A DNA stretch of 10,240 nt from Methylobacterium sp. (GTDB taxonomy: Bacteria; Pseudomonadota; Alphaproteobacteria; Rhizobiales; Beijerinckiaceae), in contig JADCCH010000191.1 in assembly GCA_020252865.1 (NCBI GenBank), positions 1-10,240 of the forward strand. Direction: 5' to 3'. Below are positions 1-7,668 of the stretch, piece after piece. The first letter of the stretch is position 1, and each line of letters opens with the position of its first letter. The notes beneath the pieces are model-generated. The model saw only the letters and a list, made by a program, of their open reading frames with translations. It did no database searches and was not told the origin of the DNA. The position numbers and the translations under genes were made by a program.

Positions 1-262
1 GGTGGAGCTCACCTTCAACTGGGATGACGAGGAGTATCAGGGCGGGCGCAATTTCGGCCATCTCGCCTATCGCGTGGATAACATCTACGACACCTGCGCG
101 CATTTGCAGAAGCAGGGCATCACCATCCTGCGTCCGCCGCGCGAGGGCCGCATGGCCTTCGTGAAATCACCGGACGGCATTTCGGTAGAGCTCCTGCAGA
201 AGGGCGAGAGCCTGCCGGTCGCCGAACCCTGGGCGAGCATGCCGAATACGGGCAGCTGGTAA
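1..262 (+). CDS. gloA: Lactoylglutathione lyase (glyoxalase I), C-terminal part
   Basis: Glyoxalase I isomerises the hemithioacetal of methylglyoxal and glutathione to S-lactoylglutathione in the cytoplasm. It is a metal-dependent vicinal-oxygen-chelate enzyme. The reading frame is open from base 2, which encodes Val at an internal codon, so the 5' half lies outside the window; 86 residues remain. By comparison with E. coli GloA, which I aligned from memory, the fragment begins just before Glu56. It keeps three of the four metal ligands: Glu at residue 2 of the fragment, His20 in the FGHLAY motif, and Glu63 in [10 protein letters not shown]. The tail after that Glu is about 20 residues longer than in E. 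coli and ends in [12 protein letters not shown], a form I associate with alphaproteobacterial GloA. It converges on the chemoreceptor gene, with 180 bp between the two stop codons. Nothing suggests a link to the other genes here. Confidence 0.9.
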   Translation, partial: VELTFNWDDEEYQGGRNFGHLAYRVDNIYDTCAHLQKQGITILRPPREGRMAFVKSPDGISVELLQKGESLPVAEPWASMPNTGSW

Positions 263-442
263 ACCGATCGACACGGTTTCCACCACGGGCGCTCCGATAC
301 GGAAGGGCTGGCGCCCGGCATCCCGAAGGCCCTGCAATGTTCGATGAGCCAGCCTGGCACGCTGAATGCCAGCGCCATCCGCTTCTCTTCCGCGGGTTGC
401 CCGGCAAGGGCGCGGGGTAGGCTAGCCTTTTTGCTGGGCGGA

Positions 443-1810
443 TCAGGCGGCGCGGAGCCGGTCGAGAAAGCGCCGCAGCTCGTCCTGCATGATTCCGGTG
501 GAGCGCTGCAGCTCCTGCGCGGTGTCGAGCAGGCTGTCCGCCCGGTTTTTCACGTCGGCGTTGCGGCTGGCGATGAACGTGATGTTGCTCGCCACATCCT
601 GGGCGCCGCTGGAGGCTTCCATCACGTTCCGCGCGATGCCGTCCGTGGCGAGTTTCTGCTGCTCCACTGCGGCGGAAATGGTCTGGGCGGTATGGCTGAG
701 CTGCTGGATGAGACCGCTGACCTGCTGGATGGAATTGGCGGCATCATCCGTCGAACTCAGGATTCCGTTGATCCGGGTCACGATGTCCGAGGTCGCCTGG
801 GCGGTCTGGCGCGAGAGTTCCTTCACCTCCGCCGCGACCACCGAGAATCCCCTCCCCGCCTCGCCCGCTCGCGCGGCCTCAATGGTGGCGTTGAGCGCGA
901 GCAGGTTCGTCTGGCTGGCGATGCGCTCGATGAGGTTCACCACCTCGTTGATCTCCCGCGTCGCGGCCAGCAGGCGCCGCACGCGATCCGCTGCGGAATC
1001 CATGGAGCCCGAGGCGTTTTCCGCCGAATGCGCGGCCTCCTCGGCCTGGCGCGCGACATCCTCCACCGAAACGGCCAGCTCCTCGGCGGCGGAGGCGACC
1101 GACTGGACATTGAGCGAGGATTGCTCGGTGGAAGCCGCGATCGAGGTCGAGCGATGGGTGGTCTCGTTCGCGAGCGCCGACATGGCGGTGGCGTGCTCGG
1201 TGAGAAGCTGGCCGGCTTCCGCGAGACGCTTCACGATCGGCTGGATCTCGGCATCGAGATTCTCGGCGATCTTCCGGGCGGCCACGCGGCGATCCTCCTC
1301 GATGAGCACGATGAAGGTGTGCAGCACCCGATCCATGTCGAAGAAGGCCACCGTGAGCAGCGCCTCGATCAGTTCCGTGCGCTGGTTGCGCCGGAGGCGA
1401 TCACGCCATGAGCCCTTCGACAGCCGGCCCACAATGCCGATCAGCACGTGCCGGTAGGCCCCGATATAGGAGCTGACGGAAATGCCGAGACGGTAATGGG
1501 TGGCACCGATCCGCTGGGCGGAAGCGAAATAGGCATCGTCGAACTTCGCATCGGTAATCAGATCCCAGTGCCGCATCTGCGCCCCGCGCGCGCGGGTCAT
1601 GCTGTCTTCGCCCGAGAAGGCCGCGCTCGTCTGCGGAAATCGGCGCATATGCGTGTAGAAATCGGCGAGAGCATCCTGCAGGGCGGCCATCACTTCCGCC
1701 TTCCCCGCGCCGAGAACCTGTCGGAGCCGGTCATCCACCTCGTTGTAGGTCAGGCTCCAGCTCGGGTCATCCTTGGTGGCGGAGGGAATCGCAAGATGCG
1801 CCTTGGTCAT
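443..1810 (-). CDS. Globin-coupled methyl-accepting chemotaxis protein (HemAT-like soluble aerotaxis receptor)
   Basis: A 455-residue cytoplasmic chemoreceptor with no transmembrane segment and no signal peptide. Residues about 20-175 match the protoglobin sensor domain of HemAT-type globin-coupled sensors. The segment [20 protein letters not shown] has the family pattern around the proximal haem ligand, so His105 is the likely haem-iron ligand. Residues about 175-235 form a helical linker; there is no HAMP domain. The rest is an MCP signalling domain. Its hairpin tip, residues about 295-335, contains [23 protein letters not shown] and [15 protein letters not shown], the contact site for CheA and CheW. 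The C-terminus (DRLRAA) lacks a CheR/CheB-docking pentapeptide. The likely role is sensing O2 or another haem ligand and signalling to a chemotaxis system encoded elsewhere. The ATG at 1810 follows GGAG by 8 nt, and that site sits inside a predicted hairpin. The gene is downstream of, and on the same strand as, the 5-oxoprolinase gene with a 98-bp gap. I see no functional link between them. Confidence 0.93.
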   Translation of the reverse strand: MTKAHLAIPSATKDDPSWSLTYNEVDDRLRQVLGAGKAEVMAALQDALADFYTHMRRFPQTSAAFSGEDSMTRARGAQMRHWDLITDAKFDDAYFASAQRIGATHYRLGISVSSYIGAYRHVLIGIVGRLSKGSWRDRLRRNQRTELIEALLTVAFFDMDRVLHTFIVLIEEDRRVAARKIAENLDAEIQPIVKRLAEAGQLLTEHATAMSALANETTHRSTSIAASTEQSSLNVQSVASAAEELAVSVEDVARQAEEAAHSAENASGSMDSAADRVRRLLAATREINEVVNLIERIASQTNLLALNATIEAARAGEAGRGFSVVAAEVKELSRQTAQATSDIVTRINGILSSTDDAANSIQQVSGLIQQLSHTAQTISAAVEQQKLATDGIARNVMEASSGAQDVASNITFIASRNADVKNRADSLLDTAQELQRSTGIMQDELRRFLDRLRAA

Positions 1811-1816
1811 GGTTCG

Positions 1817-1850
1817 GACTCCAGAACGGGAATGAACCCACCCTGGAGCC
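1817..1850 (-). promoter_or_regulatory. Leader hairpin covering the ribosome binding site of the chemoreceptor gene
   Basis: Read on the minus strand, CTCCAG (1848-1843) is the exact complement of CTGGAG (1824-1819). Between them GGTGGG (1842-1837) pairs with CCCGTT (1830-1825) through three G-C and three G-U pairs, leaving a TTCATT loop at 1836-1831. Two more pairs (1850-1817 and 1849-1818, the latter G-U) extend the base. The result is a continuous 14-bp stem with four G-U pairs. Its 3' arm contains GGAG, the only good Shine-Dalgarno sequence for the ATG at 1810. The structure would hide the ribosome binding site unless melted or bound. The pairing is seen directly; a regulatory role is inference. 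Confidence 0.45.
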
Positions 1851-1908
1851 GATTGGTGAATTTCAACTTAAGGTTGTTTTCTGATTGGCGGCCCTTTGCC
1901 TCCCGGGA

Positions 1909-4900
1909 TCAGGCGCGACCATAGCCGCCCGGCGTGGGCGGGATGATGATGATCGCCTCGCCGGGCTTCAGAACCGTCTGGTCGCAGCCCTTGAGCATTT
2001 CGATCCGGCCATCCTGGCGACGCACGAGGTTCTGGCCGACCTGCCCGCTCTCGCCACCATTCAGGCCGAAGGGCGGCACGCGCCGGTGCCCGGAGAGCAA
2101 AGCGCAATCCATCTCCTCGAGGAAGCGGATCTGGCGATGGGTGCCGTCGCCACCCCGGAACCGGCCCTTGCCGCCCGAGCCGCGCCGGATGTGAAAATCC
2201 TCCAGCACCACGGGAAAGCGGAGTTCGAGAATCTCCGGGTCCGTCAGCCGCGAATTGGTCATGTGAGTATGCACGCCCGGCGTGCCATGCCAGCCCGGAC
2301 CGGCCGGAGAACCGGAGCAGATGGTCTCGTAATACTGGTATTTCGCATTGCCGAAGGTGAGATTGTTCATGGTGCCTTGGGCGGCCGCCATGGCCCCGAG
2401 CGCGCCGAACAGGCAGTTCGTGACGGCCTGGCTCACCTCCACATTGCCCGCGACCACCGCCGCCGGATAACGCGGCGAGAGCATCGAGCCTTCCGGCACG
2501 ATGACGCGGATCGGCCGGAGGCAGCCCGCATTCATGGGAATGTTATCCTCGACCATCACGCGGAAGACATAGAGCACCGCCGCCCGCGTCACGGGTTCGG
2601 GCGCATTGAAATTGTCCGCCCGCTGCGGCGAGGTGCCGGTGAAATCGACCGTGGCCTCGCGCTTCTCGCGGTCCACCGTGATCTTCACCTTCACCTTGCA
2701 GCCCTGGTCCATCTCGTATTCGAAGACGGCATCATGCAGCCGGGCCAGAACGCGGCGCACGCTCTCGGCGGCATTGTCCTGGACATGGCCCATATAGGCC
2801 TGCACGACAGCGAGGCCGAAGCCGTCGATCATCTTTTCAAGTTCGGCGACGCCCTTCGCGTTGGCCGCAATCTGCGCCTTGAGATCGTTGATGTTCTGGA
2901 CAATGTTGCGGACCGGATATTTCGCGCCGGTCAAGAGCTTCACGAGCGCCTCCTCGCGGAATTCGCCTTCATCCACGAGCTTGAAATTGTCGATATAGAC
3001 GCCCTCCTCCTCGATATTCACCGCGAGCGGCGACATCGAGCCCGGCGCGATGCCGCCGATATCCGCGTGATGCCCGCGCGAGGCGACCCAGAAAAGCAGC
3101 TTCTGGCCGGCATCATCGAAAACCGGTGTGCAGACCGTGATATCCGGGAGATGCGTGCCGCCATTATAGGGCGCATTGATCGCGTAGACATCGCCCGGGC
3201 GAATGCCCGGTTTCTTCATTTCGCCGCTGCGCGGCGCATCCGGGCTGGCCGCCCGACGCCCGTTCGGGCCACGGATGGCGCCATCCTCGGAAATCCCTGC
3301 ATTGCCCTTGATGATCGCCTCGACGGAGCGATCCATCGAGCCGAGATGCACCGGCATGTGCGGCGCATTCGCCACGAGCCGCCCCTCATGGTCGAAGACC
3401 GCGCAGGAGAAATCGAGCCGCTCCTTGATGTTCACGGAATAGGCCGTGTTCTGCAAGGCCACACCCATCTGCTCCGCGATGGACATGAAGAGGTTGTTGA
3501 AAATCTCGAGCAGCACCGGATCGGCCTCGGTGCCGATGGCCTTCACGCGGCCGAGCGCTTCCTTCCGCGTGAGAACAACATGGTCCTTCTGCGTGATCGC
3601 CGCTTCCCAGCCCTGCTCGACCACGATGGTCTGGTTCGGCTCGATCAGGATCGCCGGGCCCATGAATTTCATGCCCGGCTTCAGATTGGCGCGCAGATAG
3701 ACCTGAGCCGCGCGCCATGCCCCCTGGCTGAAGAAGCGCGCGGATCTCTCCGGCGCGGGAACGTCCCTCGCGGTGGCAAAGCTCGGCTCGTCATGGCCGG
3801 AGCCGCCGCCGATGGCTTCCACATGGATCGCCTCGACGACGATCGGCTTGGCTGAATCCATGAAGCCGAAGCGGGCGAGATGCGCGGCCTCGAAACGCGC
3901 CCGCAGCGCCTGTGGACCATCCCCCGCGCGCCATTCCACCTCGATCGGGCTATCCGTGCCGGCATAGCGCAGGTGCAAGGCGGTCACGAGTTCGATCGCG
4001 TCGCGGGCAATTCCCTGCCCCTCGACCTCGGCCACGGCCTCGTTGCCGATGGTGGCCTGTGCGCGCGCGACATGTTTTCCGACATCGCCGCCAAGCGGCA
4101 CTTCCGCCGCAAGCTGGCGCGTCGAGCGGATCGCCGCGAGGCCCATCCCGTAGGCCGAGAGCAGGCCGGAATAAGGATGCACGAGGATCTTCGTCATGCC
4201 GAGCTGATCTGCCACGAGGCAGGCATGCTGCCCTCCCGCGCCGCCGAAACAATTCAAGGCATAGCGCGTGACATCATAGCCGCGCTCGACCGATATCTTC
4301 TTGATCGCATTGGCCATATTGGCAACGGCGATGGCGATGAAGCCGTCGGCGATCTCCTCCGCGCTCTTGCCCGGAACCTTGGCGACGAATTCCGCGAAGC
4401 GCTTCTTCACCGCCTCGACATCCAGCGGCTCGCTGCGATTGGGGCCGAAGATCGCGGGGAAGAATTCCGGCATCAGCTTGCCGGTCATCACATTGGCATC
4501 CGTCACGGCGAGCGGGCCGCCATTGCGATAGCAGGCCGGGCCAGGATCGGCACCGGCGGAATCCGGCCCGACACGGAAGCGCGCGCCATCATAATGCAGG
4601 ATGGAGCCGCCGCCAGCCGCGACCGTGTGGATGCGCATCATCGGGGCGCGCATGCGCACGCCCGCCACTTCCGTCTCGAAGGCGCGTTCGAAGCTCCCGT
4701 CATAATGCGCGACATCGGTCGAGGTGCCACCCATGTCGAAACCGATGACATGGCTGAAACCGGCGCACCTGCCGGTCTCGGCGAGCGCCACCACGCCGCC
4801 GGCCGGGCCCGAGAGAATCGCATCCTTGCCCTGGAAGAGATCCGCCGCCGTCAGCCCGCCCGAGGACATCATGAACATCAGGCGCGCACCGGAATTTCCG

Positions 4901-5619
4901 AGATCGAGCTCCTCCGCGACCTGATTGACGTAGCGCCGGAGGATGGGGGACAGATAGGCGTCCACGATGGTCGTGTCGCCACGCCCCACCAGCTTGATCA
5001 GCGGGGAGACCTCATGGCTGACCGATACCTGCGGGAAGCCCATGCCGCGCGCGATTTCCGCGACACGCTTCTCATGCGCCGGGTAGCGGTAGGCATGCAT
5101 GAAGACGATGGCGATGGCCTGAACGCCCCTGTCTTTCAAGGCCTCGAGCGCCGCCTTGGCGGCGGGTTCATCGAGGGGCTTTTCCACCGTGCCGTCGGTG
5201 AGGACGCGCTCGTCGATCTCGACCACATCAGAATAGAGAAGCTCGGGCTTCACGATCTCCTTGGCGAAGATGTCGGGCCGGGCCTGATAGCCGAGTTCGA
5301 GGGCATCGCGGAAACCCCTGGTGGTCACGAGCACCGTCTGCTCGCCCTTCCGCTCCAGCAGCGCATTGGTGGCAACGGTCGTGCCCATGCGCACTTCATG
5401 CACCACGCCATGCGGGAATTTCTCGCCGGGCCTGAGGCCGATCAGCTCGCGGATGCCCTGCACGGCTGCGTCGCGATAGGAGCGCGGATTCTCGGACAAC
5501 ATCTTTTTCTGATGAAGGTTCCCGGCTGGATCGCGCCCGATCACATCGGTGAAGGTGCCGCCCCGGTCGATCCAGAAATCCCAGCCCCCCTTCCCATCGA
5601 CCCTGCCATTCGCTTCCAC
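1909..5619 (-). CDS. oplAH: ATP-dependent 5-oxoprolinase (fused HyuA/HyuB, hydantoinase/oxoprolinase family)
   Basis: Cytoplasmic enzyme that opens 5-oxoproline (pyroglutamate) to glutamate with ATP hydrolysis. From the GTG at 5619 it has 1236 residues, close to the roughly 1290 of rat and yeast 5-oxoprolinase. The N-terminal HyuA half (to about residue 690) has both phosphate-binding loops of the ASKHA fold, DRGGTFTD at 18-25 and [10 protein letters not shown] at 293-302, plus [11 protein letters not shown] at 457-467. The HyuB half has [12 protein letters not shown] at 815-826 and [10 protein letters not shown] at 847-856, and it tracks mammalian OPLAH through the AYMGH region to PPFGLNGG and a C-terminal TPGGYG. 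Residues about 775-805 look like an insertion. GTG is preferred as start because AAGGGAGG (5632-5625) lies 5 nt upstream. The ATGs at 5661 and 5643 lack a ribosome binding site, and 5661 falls in the candidate -10 box. The related N-methylhydantoinases and acetophenone carboxylases share the fold, but the HyuB half fits 5-oxoprolinase best. It is transcribed divergently from the TRAP operon. Confidence 0.92.
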   Translation of the reverse strand: MEANGRVDGKGGWDFWIDRGGTFTDVIGRDPAGNLHQKKMLSENPRSYRDAAVQGIRELIGLRPGEKFPHGVVHEVRMGTTVATNALLERKGEQTVLVTTRGFRDALELGYQARPDIFAKEIVKPELLYSDVVEIDERVLTDGTVEKPLDEPAAKAALEALKDRGVQAIAIVFMHAYRYPAHEKRVAEIARGMGFPQVSVSHEVSPLIKLVGRGDTTIVDAYLSPILRRYVNQVAEELDLGNSGARLMFMMSSGGLTAADLFQGKDAILSGPAGGVVALAETGRCAGFSHVIGFDMGGTSTDVAHYDGSFERAFETEVAGVRMRAPMMRIHTVAAGGGSILHYDGARFRVGPDSAGADPGPACYRNGGPLAVTDANVMTGKLMPEFFPAIFGPNRSEPLDVEAVKKRFAEFVAKVPGKSAEEIADGFIAIAVANMANAIKKISVERGYDVTRYALNCFGGAGGQHACLVADQLGMTKILVHPYSGLLSAYGMGLAAIRSTRQLAAEVPLGGDVGKHVARAQATIGNEAVAEVEGQGIARDAIELVTALHLRYAGTDSPIEVEWRAGDGPQALRARFEAAHLARFGFMDSAKPIVVEAIHVEAIGGGSGHDEPSFATARDVPAPERSARFFSQGAWRAAQVYLRANLKPGMKFMGPAILIEPNQTIVVEQGWEAAITQKDHVVLTRKEALGRVKAIGTEADPVLLEIFNNLFMSIAEQMGVALQNTAYSVNIKERLDFSCAVFDHEGRLVANAPHMPVHLGSMDRSVEAIIKGNAGISEDGAIRGPNGRRAASPDAPRSGEMKKPGIRPGDVYAINAPYNGGTHLPDITVCTPVFDDAGQKLLFWVASRGHHADIGGIAPGSMSPLAVNIEEEGVYIDNFKLVDEGEFREEALVKLLTGAKYPVRNIVQNINDLKAQIAANAKGVAELEKMIDGFGLAVVQAYMGHVQDNAAESVRRVLARLHDAVFEYEMDQGCKVKVKITVDREKREATVDFTGTSPQRADNFNAPEPVTRAAVLYVFRVMVEDNIPMNAGCLRPIRVIVPEGSMLSPRYPAAVVAGNVEVSQAVTNCLFGALGAMAAAQGTMNNLTFGNAKYQYYETICSGSPAGPGWHGTPGVHTHMTNSRLTDPEILELRFPVVLEDFHIRRGSGGKGRFRGGDGTHRQIRFLEEMDCALLSGHRRVPPFGLNGGESGQVGQNLVRRQDGRIEMLKGCDQTVLKPGEAIIIIPPTPGGYGRA

Positions 5620-5659
5620 GGACGCCTCCCTTGCGCTTTTCATGGTATTGCGATTTCGC

Positions 5660-5687
5660 ATTTAAAACGTCGATATTTTGTTGACAA
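5660..5687 (-). promoter_or_regulatory. Candidate sigma-70-type promoter for the 5-oxoprolinase gene
   Basis: On the minus strand, TTGTCA (5687-5682) is a 5/6 match to the -35 consensus. It is followed after 16 bp by TTAAAT (5665-5660), a 4/6 match to the -10 consensus. Transcription would start near 5653, giving a leader of roughly 35 nt to the GTG at 5619. A 12-nt dyad, TGCGA-TT-TCGCA (5649-5660), sits at the predicted start point. The surrounding 5641-5705 is clearly more AT-rich than the flanking genes. Assignment is by eye. Confidence 0.45.
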
Positions 5688-5690
5688 GAT
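5675..5690. promoter_or_regulatory. Candidate operator: 16-bp imperfect palindrome over both -35 boxes
   Basis: The 16 bp at 5675-5690 pair symmetrically at six of eight positions around a centre between 5682 and 5683, with a perfect core TTGT-TG-ACAA at 5678-5687. The size and symmetry suit a dimeric winged-helix regulator. The obvious candidate is the MarR-type protein at the end of the plus-strand operon. Its position on the shared -35 area would let it repress both transcripts at once. A half-site-like ATTTTGT occurs at 5675-5681 and again at 5692-5698. The symmetry is observed; the binding protein is inferred. Confidence 0.4.
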
Positions 5691-5708
5691 GATTTTGTAA
5701 GTTAGCCT
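5681..5708 (+). promoter_or_regulatory. Candidate sigma-70-type promoter for the TRAP operon
   Basis: TTGACA (5681-5686) is a perfect -35 consensus. It is followed after 16 bp by TAGCCT (5703-5708), only a 3/6 match to the -10 box, which is tolerable in alphaproteobacteria or for an activated promoter. Transcription would start near 5715, leaving a leader of about 78 nt before the ATG at 5793. The -35 overlaps the -35 of the opposing promoter by 5 bp, so one bound protein could affect both. Confidence 0.45.
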
Positions 5709-5744
5709 CCTTTCTCGTGAAGCCGGCGCGGAAAGGTGCGGGAC

Positions 5745-5776
5745 GGGGTTGGGAGCCTCGGCCGGCCCCCTTTCTT
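5745..5776 (+). promoter_or_regulatory. Leader stem-loop ahead of the first TRAP-operon gene
   Basis: GGGGTTGG (5745-5752) can pair with CCGGCCCC (5762-5769), giving 8 bp with two G-U pairs and a 9-nt loop. Pyrimidines, CTTTCTT, follow directly (5770-5776). A competing short pairing of CCCT (5768-5771) with AGGG just 3' would instead involve the 5' edge of the ribosome binding site at 5781-5786. It could be a weak attenuator or simply GC-rich leader sequence. Evidence is limited to pairing by eye. Confidence 0.2.
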
Positions 5777-5792
5777 ACCAGGGAGGCGCAGG

Positions 5793-6617
5793 ATGAACGC
5801 ACAGGTGCAGACCACCGAAGCGAACGGGCGACCGAGCCGCGATCTTCCGCCCGAAGCTTTGCGCATGCTCATACGTTCCGGGCGCTATCAGGGCGCGACA
5901 TCGGGCCTCGCGCCGGGTTTCGTGCAGGGCAATCTCGTGATCCTGCCCAAGGGGCTTGCGAGCGATTTTCTCGCCTTCGCGCACCAGAACCCCAGGCCCT
6001 GCCCGGTGATCGGCCTTTCCGAGCCCGGTTCGCCGCGCATGCCCGATCTCGGCACTTCCATCGACCTGCGCACCGACCTCCCTCGCTATCGCGTGTGGAA
6101 GAATGGCGAACTCGTCTCGGAAGTCCCCGATATTCACGACGATTGGCGCGATGATCTCGTGAGCTTCGTCATCGGCTGCAGCTTCTCGTTCGAGGAGGCC
6201 TTGCTGGAGGATGGCATTCCGCTGCGTCATGTGGCGTCGGGCGCGAATGTCGCGATGTATCGCACGAACATCGCCTGCACGCCGGCCGGGCCCTTCGCCG
6301 GGCCGATGGTGGTCTCCATGCGGCCCCTGAAGGCGGCGGATGCCATCCGCGCGATCCAGATCACCTCGCGTTTCCCGGCCGTGCATGGCGCGCCCGTGCA
6401 TCTCGGCGATCCGGCGCTGATCGGCATCGAGAACCTCGCGAAGCCGGATTATGGCGACGCGGTCGAGGTGAAGGATGATGAAATTCCCGTGTTCTGGGCC
6501 TGTGGTGTCACCCCGCAGGCGGTGATCGCGGCGGCGAAGCCGGCCTTCGCCATCACGCATGCGCCGGGCTCCATGCTGATCACGGACAAGCGGAATTCGC
6601 GGATGTCGGCCTTCTGA
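5793..6617 (+). CDS. DUF1445/YcsI-family putative hydro-lyase (D-glutamate cyclase-like)
   Basis: A 274-residue soluble protein, the usual size for the UPF0317/DUF1445 family that includes Bacillus subtilis YcsI. Conserved blocks are plain: [18 protein letters not shown] (129-146), [20 protein letters not shown] (151-170), [16 protein letters not shown] (192-207), a PDYGD stretch at 218-222, [10 protein letters not shown] (233-242) and ITHAPGSML (254-262). The repeated Cys, His, Arg and Asp residues in these blocks are candidates for the active site. Bacterial members are labelled putative hydro-lyases. The mammalian homologue is D-glutamate cyclase, which interconverts D-glutamate and 5-oxo-D-proline, so a pyroglutamate-related reaction fits the neighbours. 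The exact reaction is not shown by the sequence. ATG at 5793 is chosen because GGGAGG (5781-5786) lies 6 nt upstream; in-frame codons before it have no such site. It is the first gene of the plus-strand operon, divergent from the 5-oxoprolinase gene, and its stop codon lies inside a stem-loop. Confidence 0.9.
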   Translation: MNAQVQTTEANGRPSRDLPPEALRMLIRSGRYQGATSGLAPGFVQGNLVILPKGLASDFLAFAHQNPRPCPVIGLSEPGSPRMPDLGTSIDLRTDLPRYRVWKNGELVSEVPDIHDDWRDDLVSFVIGCSFSFEEALLEDGIPLRHVASGANVAMYRTNIACTPAGPFAGPMVVSMRPLKAADAIRAIQITSRFPAVHGAPVHLGDPALIGIENLAKPDYGDAVEVKDDEIPVFWACGVTPQAVIAAAKPAFAITHAPGSMLITDKRNSRMSAF

Positions 6618-6625
6618 CATCCGCG
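6598..6625 (+). other. Perfect 10-bp stem-loop spanning the stop codon of the DUF1445 gene
   Basis: CGCGGATGTC (6598-6607) and GACATCCGCG (6616-6625) are exact reverse complements separated by an 8-nt loop that ends with the first base of the TGA stop. One G-U pair can extend the base. No T-run follows, so it is not a classical terminator. A second hairpin begins 7 nt downstream. It may protect or process mRNA at the junction with dctP. The pairing is directly visible; the role is inferred. Confidence 0.5.
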
Positions 6626-6632
6626 GGGAGAG

Positions 6633-6653
6633 GTGCCGGGCTCGGCCTGGCAC
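6633..6653 (+). other. 8-bp stem-loop upstream of the dctP ribosome binding site
   Basis: GTGCCGGG (6633-6640) pairs with CCTGGCAC (6646-6653), including one G-U pair, around the 5-nt loop CTCGG. It ends 13 nt before the GGGAG ribosome binding site of dctP at 6667-6671. With the preceding stem it forms a tandem structure between the enzyme gene and the transporter genes, a position that could set a 5' end and stabilise a dctP message. Confidence 0.4.
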
Positions 6654-6677
6654 GGGGATCACAACAGGGAGACCACC

Positions 6678-7649
6678 ATGAACCAAATGCTCCGAACAAC
6701 CGCCGCGGCCGGTTTCGCCGTGCTTGCGAGCGGCGCTTTCGCCCAGACCAAGTGGGACATGCCGACCGGCTATTCCGACGGCACCTTCCAGACCGTGAAC
6801 GTGCGCTCCTTCGTTGAGGAAGTCGCGAAGCTCTCCGGCAACAAGCTCGCGATCACCGTGCATTCCAACGGTTCGCTCGTGAAGATGCCGGAAATGAAGC
6901 GTTCGGTGCAGTCGGGCCAGGTCCCGATCGCCGAGATGCTGGTGTCGGTGCTCTCGAACGAGAATGCGATCTTCGGCTTTGATTCCGTACCGGGCCTCGT
7001 CGGCTCCTATGCGGAAGCCCGCAAGCTCTACAACGCCGCCCGCACGCAGCTCGCGGAGACGCTCGACAAGCAGGGCCTCGTGCTCCTTTACTCGGTGGCA
7101 TGGCCGCCGCAGGGCGTCTACACGGCGAAGCCGATCAACGCGCTCGCGGATCTCAAGGGCACGAAGTTCCGTTCCTTCAACCCGGCCACCGCGCGCTTCG
7201 CGGAGCTGATCGGGGCCGTGCCAACCACCATCCAGGTGCCGGAAATCGCGCAGGCCTTCCGCACGGGCGTGCTCGACGCGATGATCACATCGGGCGCCAC
7301 GGGCGTGGACAGCCAGGCCTGGGACTTCCTGAAATACTTCTACGACACGCAGGCCTTCCTGCCGCAGAACATCGTGATCGCGAACAAGCGCGCCTATTCG
7401 GCCCTGCCCGATGACGTGAAGTCCGCCATCCAGAACGCGGCCAGGGCGGCAGAGGATCGCGGTTGGAAGATGAGCGAGGAGCTCAATGGCTCGCACAAGA
7501 AGACGCTGGCCGAGAAGGGCATCACCGTTTCGCCCCCGACCGACGCCATGAAGGCCGAACTGAAGAAGATCGGCGAGACGATGGCTGCGGAATGGGCCAA
7601 GCGCGCGGGCGCCGAGGGCGAGAAGATCCTCGCCGATTTCCGCAAGTAA
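6678..7649 (+). CDS. dctP: TRAP transporter periplasmic substrate-binding protein (DctP family, pyroglutamate-binding type)
   Basis: Periplasmic receptor that captures an organic acid and delivers it to the DctQM membrane complex. It has 323 residues. A Sec signal peptide is clear: Arg6, a hydrophobic stretch at about 8-20, and probable cleavage after AFA at 22. The ADLKGTKFRSFNPATARFAELIGA region (157-180) holds the family's ligand-carboxylate arginine, probably Arg165. VPEIAQAFRTGVLDAMITSG (187-206) is the second typical block. The wording of AWPPQGVYT (141-149) and FNPATAR (167-173) resembles, from memory, Bordetella pertussis DctP6/DctP7, whose structures contain pyroglutamate. This supports 5-oxoproline as ligand, though a database comparison would be needed to be sure. 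ATG at 6678 has GGGAG 6 nt upstream. A strong stem-loop follows the stop, so dctP is probably expressed above dctQM, as is usual for binding proteins. Confidence 0.93.
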   Translation: MNQMLRTTAAAGFAVLASGAFAQTKWDMPTGYSDGTFQTVNVRSFVEEVAKLSGNKLAITVHSNGSLVKMPEMKRSVQSGQVPIAEMLVSVLSNENAIFGFDSVPGLVGSYAEARKLYNAARTQLAETLDKQGLVLLYSVAWPPQGVYTAKPINALADLKGTKFRSFNPATARFAELIGAVPTTIQVPEIAQAFRTGVLDAMITSGATGVDSQAWDFLKYFYDTQAFLPQNIVIANKRAYSALPDDVKSAIQNAARAAEDRGWKMSEELNGSHKKTLAEKGITVSPPTDAMKAELKKIGETMAAEWAKRAGAEGEKILADFRK

Positions 7650-7668
7650 TCCCGGGCTCTCCCCGAGA

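Noticed and set aside
390..432. Possible terminator between the convergent gloA and chemoreceptor genes: CCGCG/CGCGG pairing and a palindrome AGGCTAGCCT followed by TTTTT.
   Set aside because: The outer stem is only 5 bp with mismatched interior, the palindrome at the T-run has no loop, and the T-run is too far from the first stem. A convergent terminator is expected here, but the sequence does not make a convincing one.
263..442. Search of the 180-bp convergent gap for a small gene, tRNA or repeat.
   Set aside because: No ribosome binding site with a sensible frame, no cloverleaf and no repeat was seen.
344..1457. Two plus-strand open frames (344-1411 and 489-1457) over the chemoreceptor gene.
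   Set aside because: Both are antisense to clear MCP and globin motifs and contain no recognisable protein features.
1851..1888. Near-symmetric CAACTTAAGGTTG (1864-1876) flanked by GATTGG at 1851-1856 and 1883-1888, in the gap downstream of the 5-oxoprolinase gene.
   Set aside because: The dyad is short and depends on a G-T pair, 6-bp direct repeats are expected by chance, and no promoter boxes can be aligned with it. It could be an operator for the chemoreceptor gene but cannot be supported.
1885..5700. Two long open frames on the plus strand (1885-3855 and 3880-5700) opposite the 5-oxoprolinase gene.
   Set aside because: They are exactly antisense to a strongly conserved gene. Their proteins are rich in His, Arg, Asp and Ala without any recognisable domain, as expected for shadow frames in GC-rich DNA.
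5775..7496. A 573-codon open frame on the minus strand opposite the DUF1445 gene and dctP.
   Set aside because: It crosses two well-supported genes and their intergenic control structures, and its translation is low-complexity His/Arg/Gly-rich with no known family.
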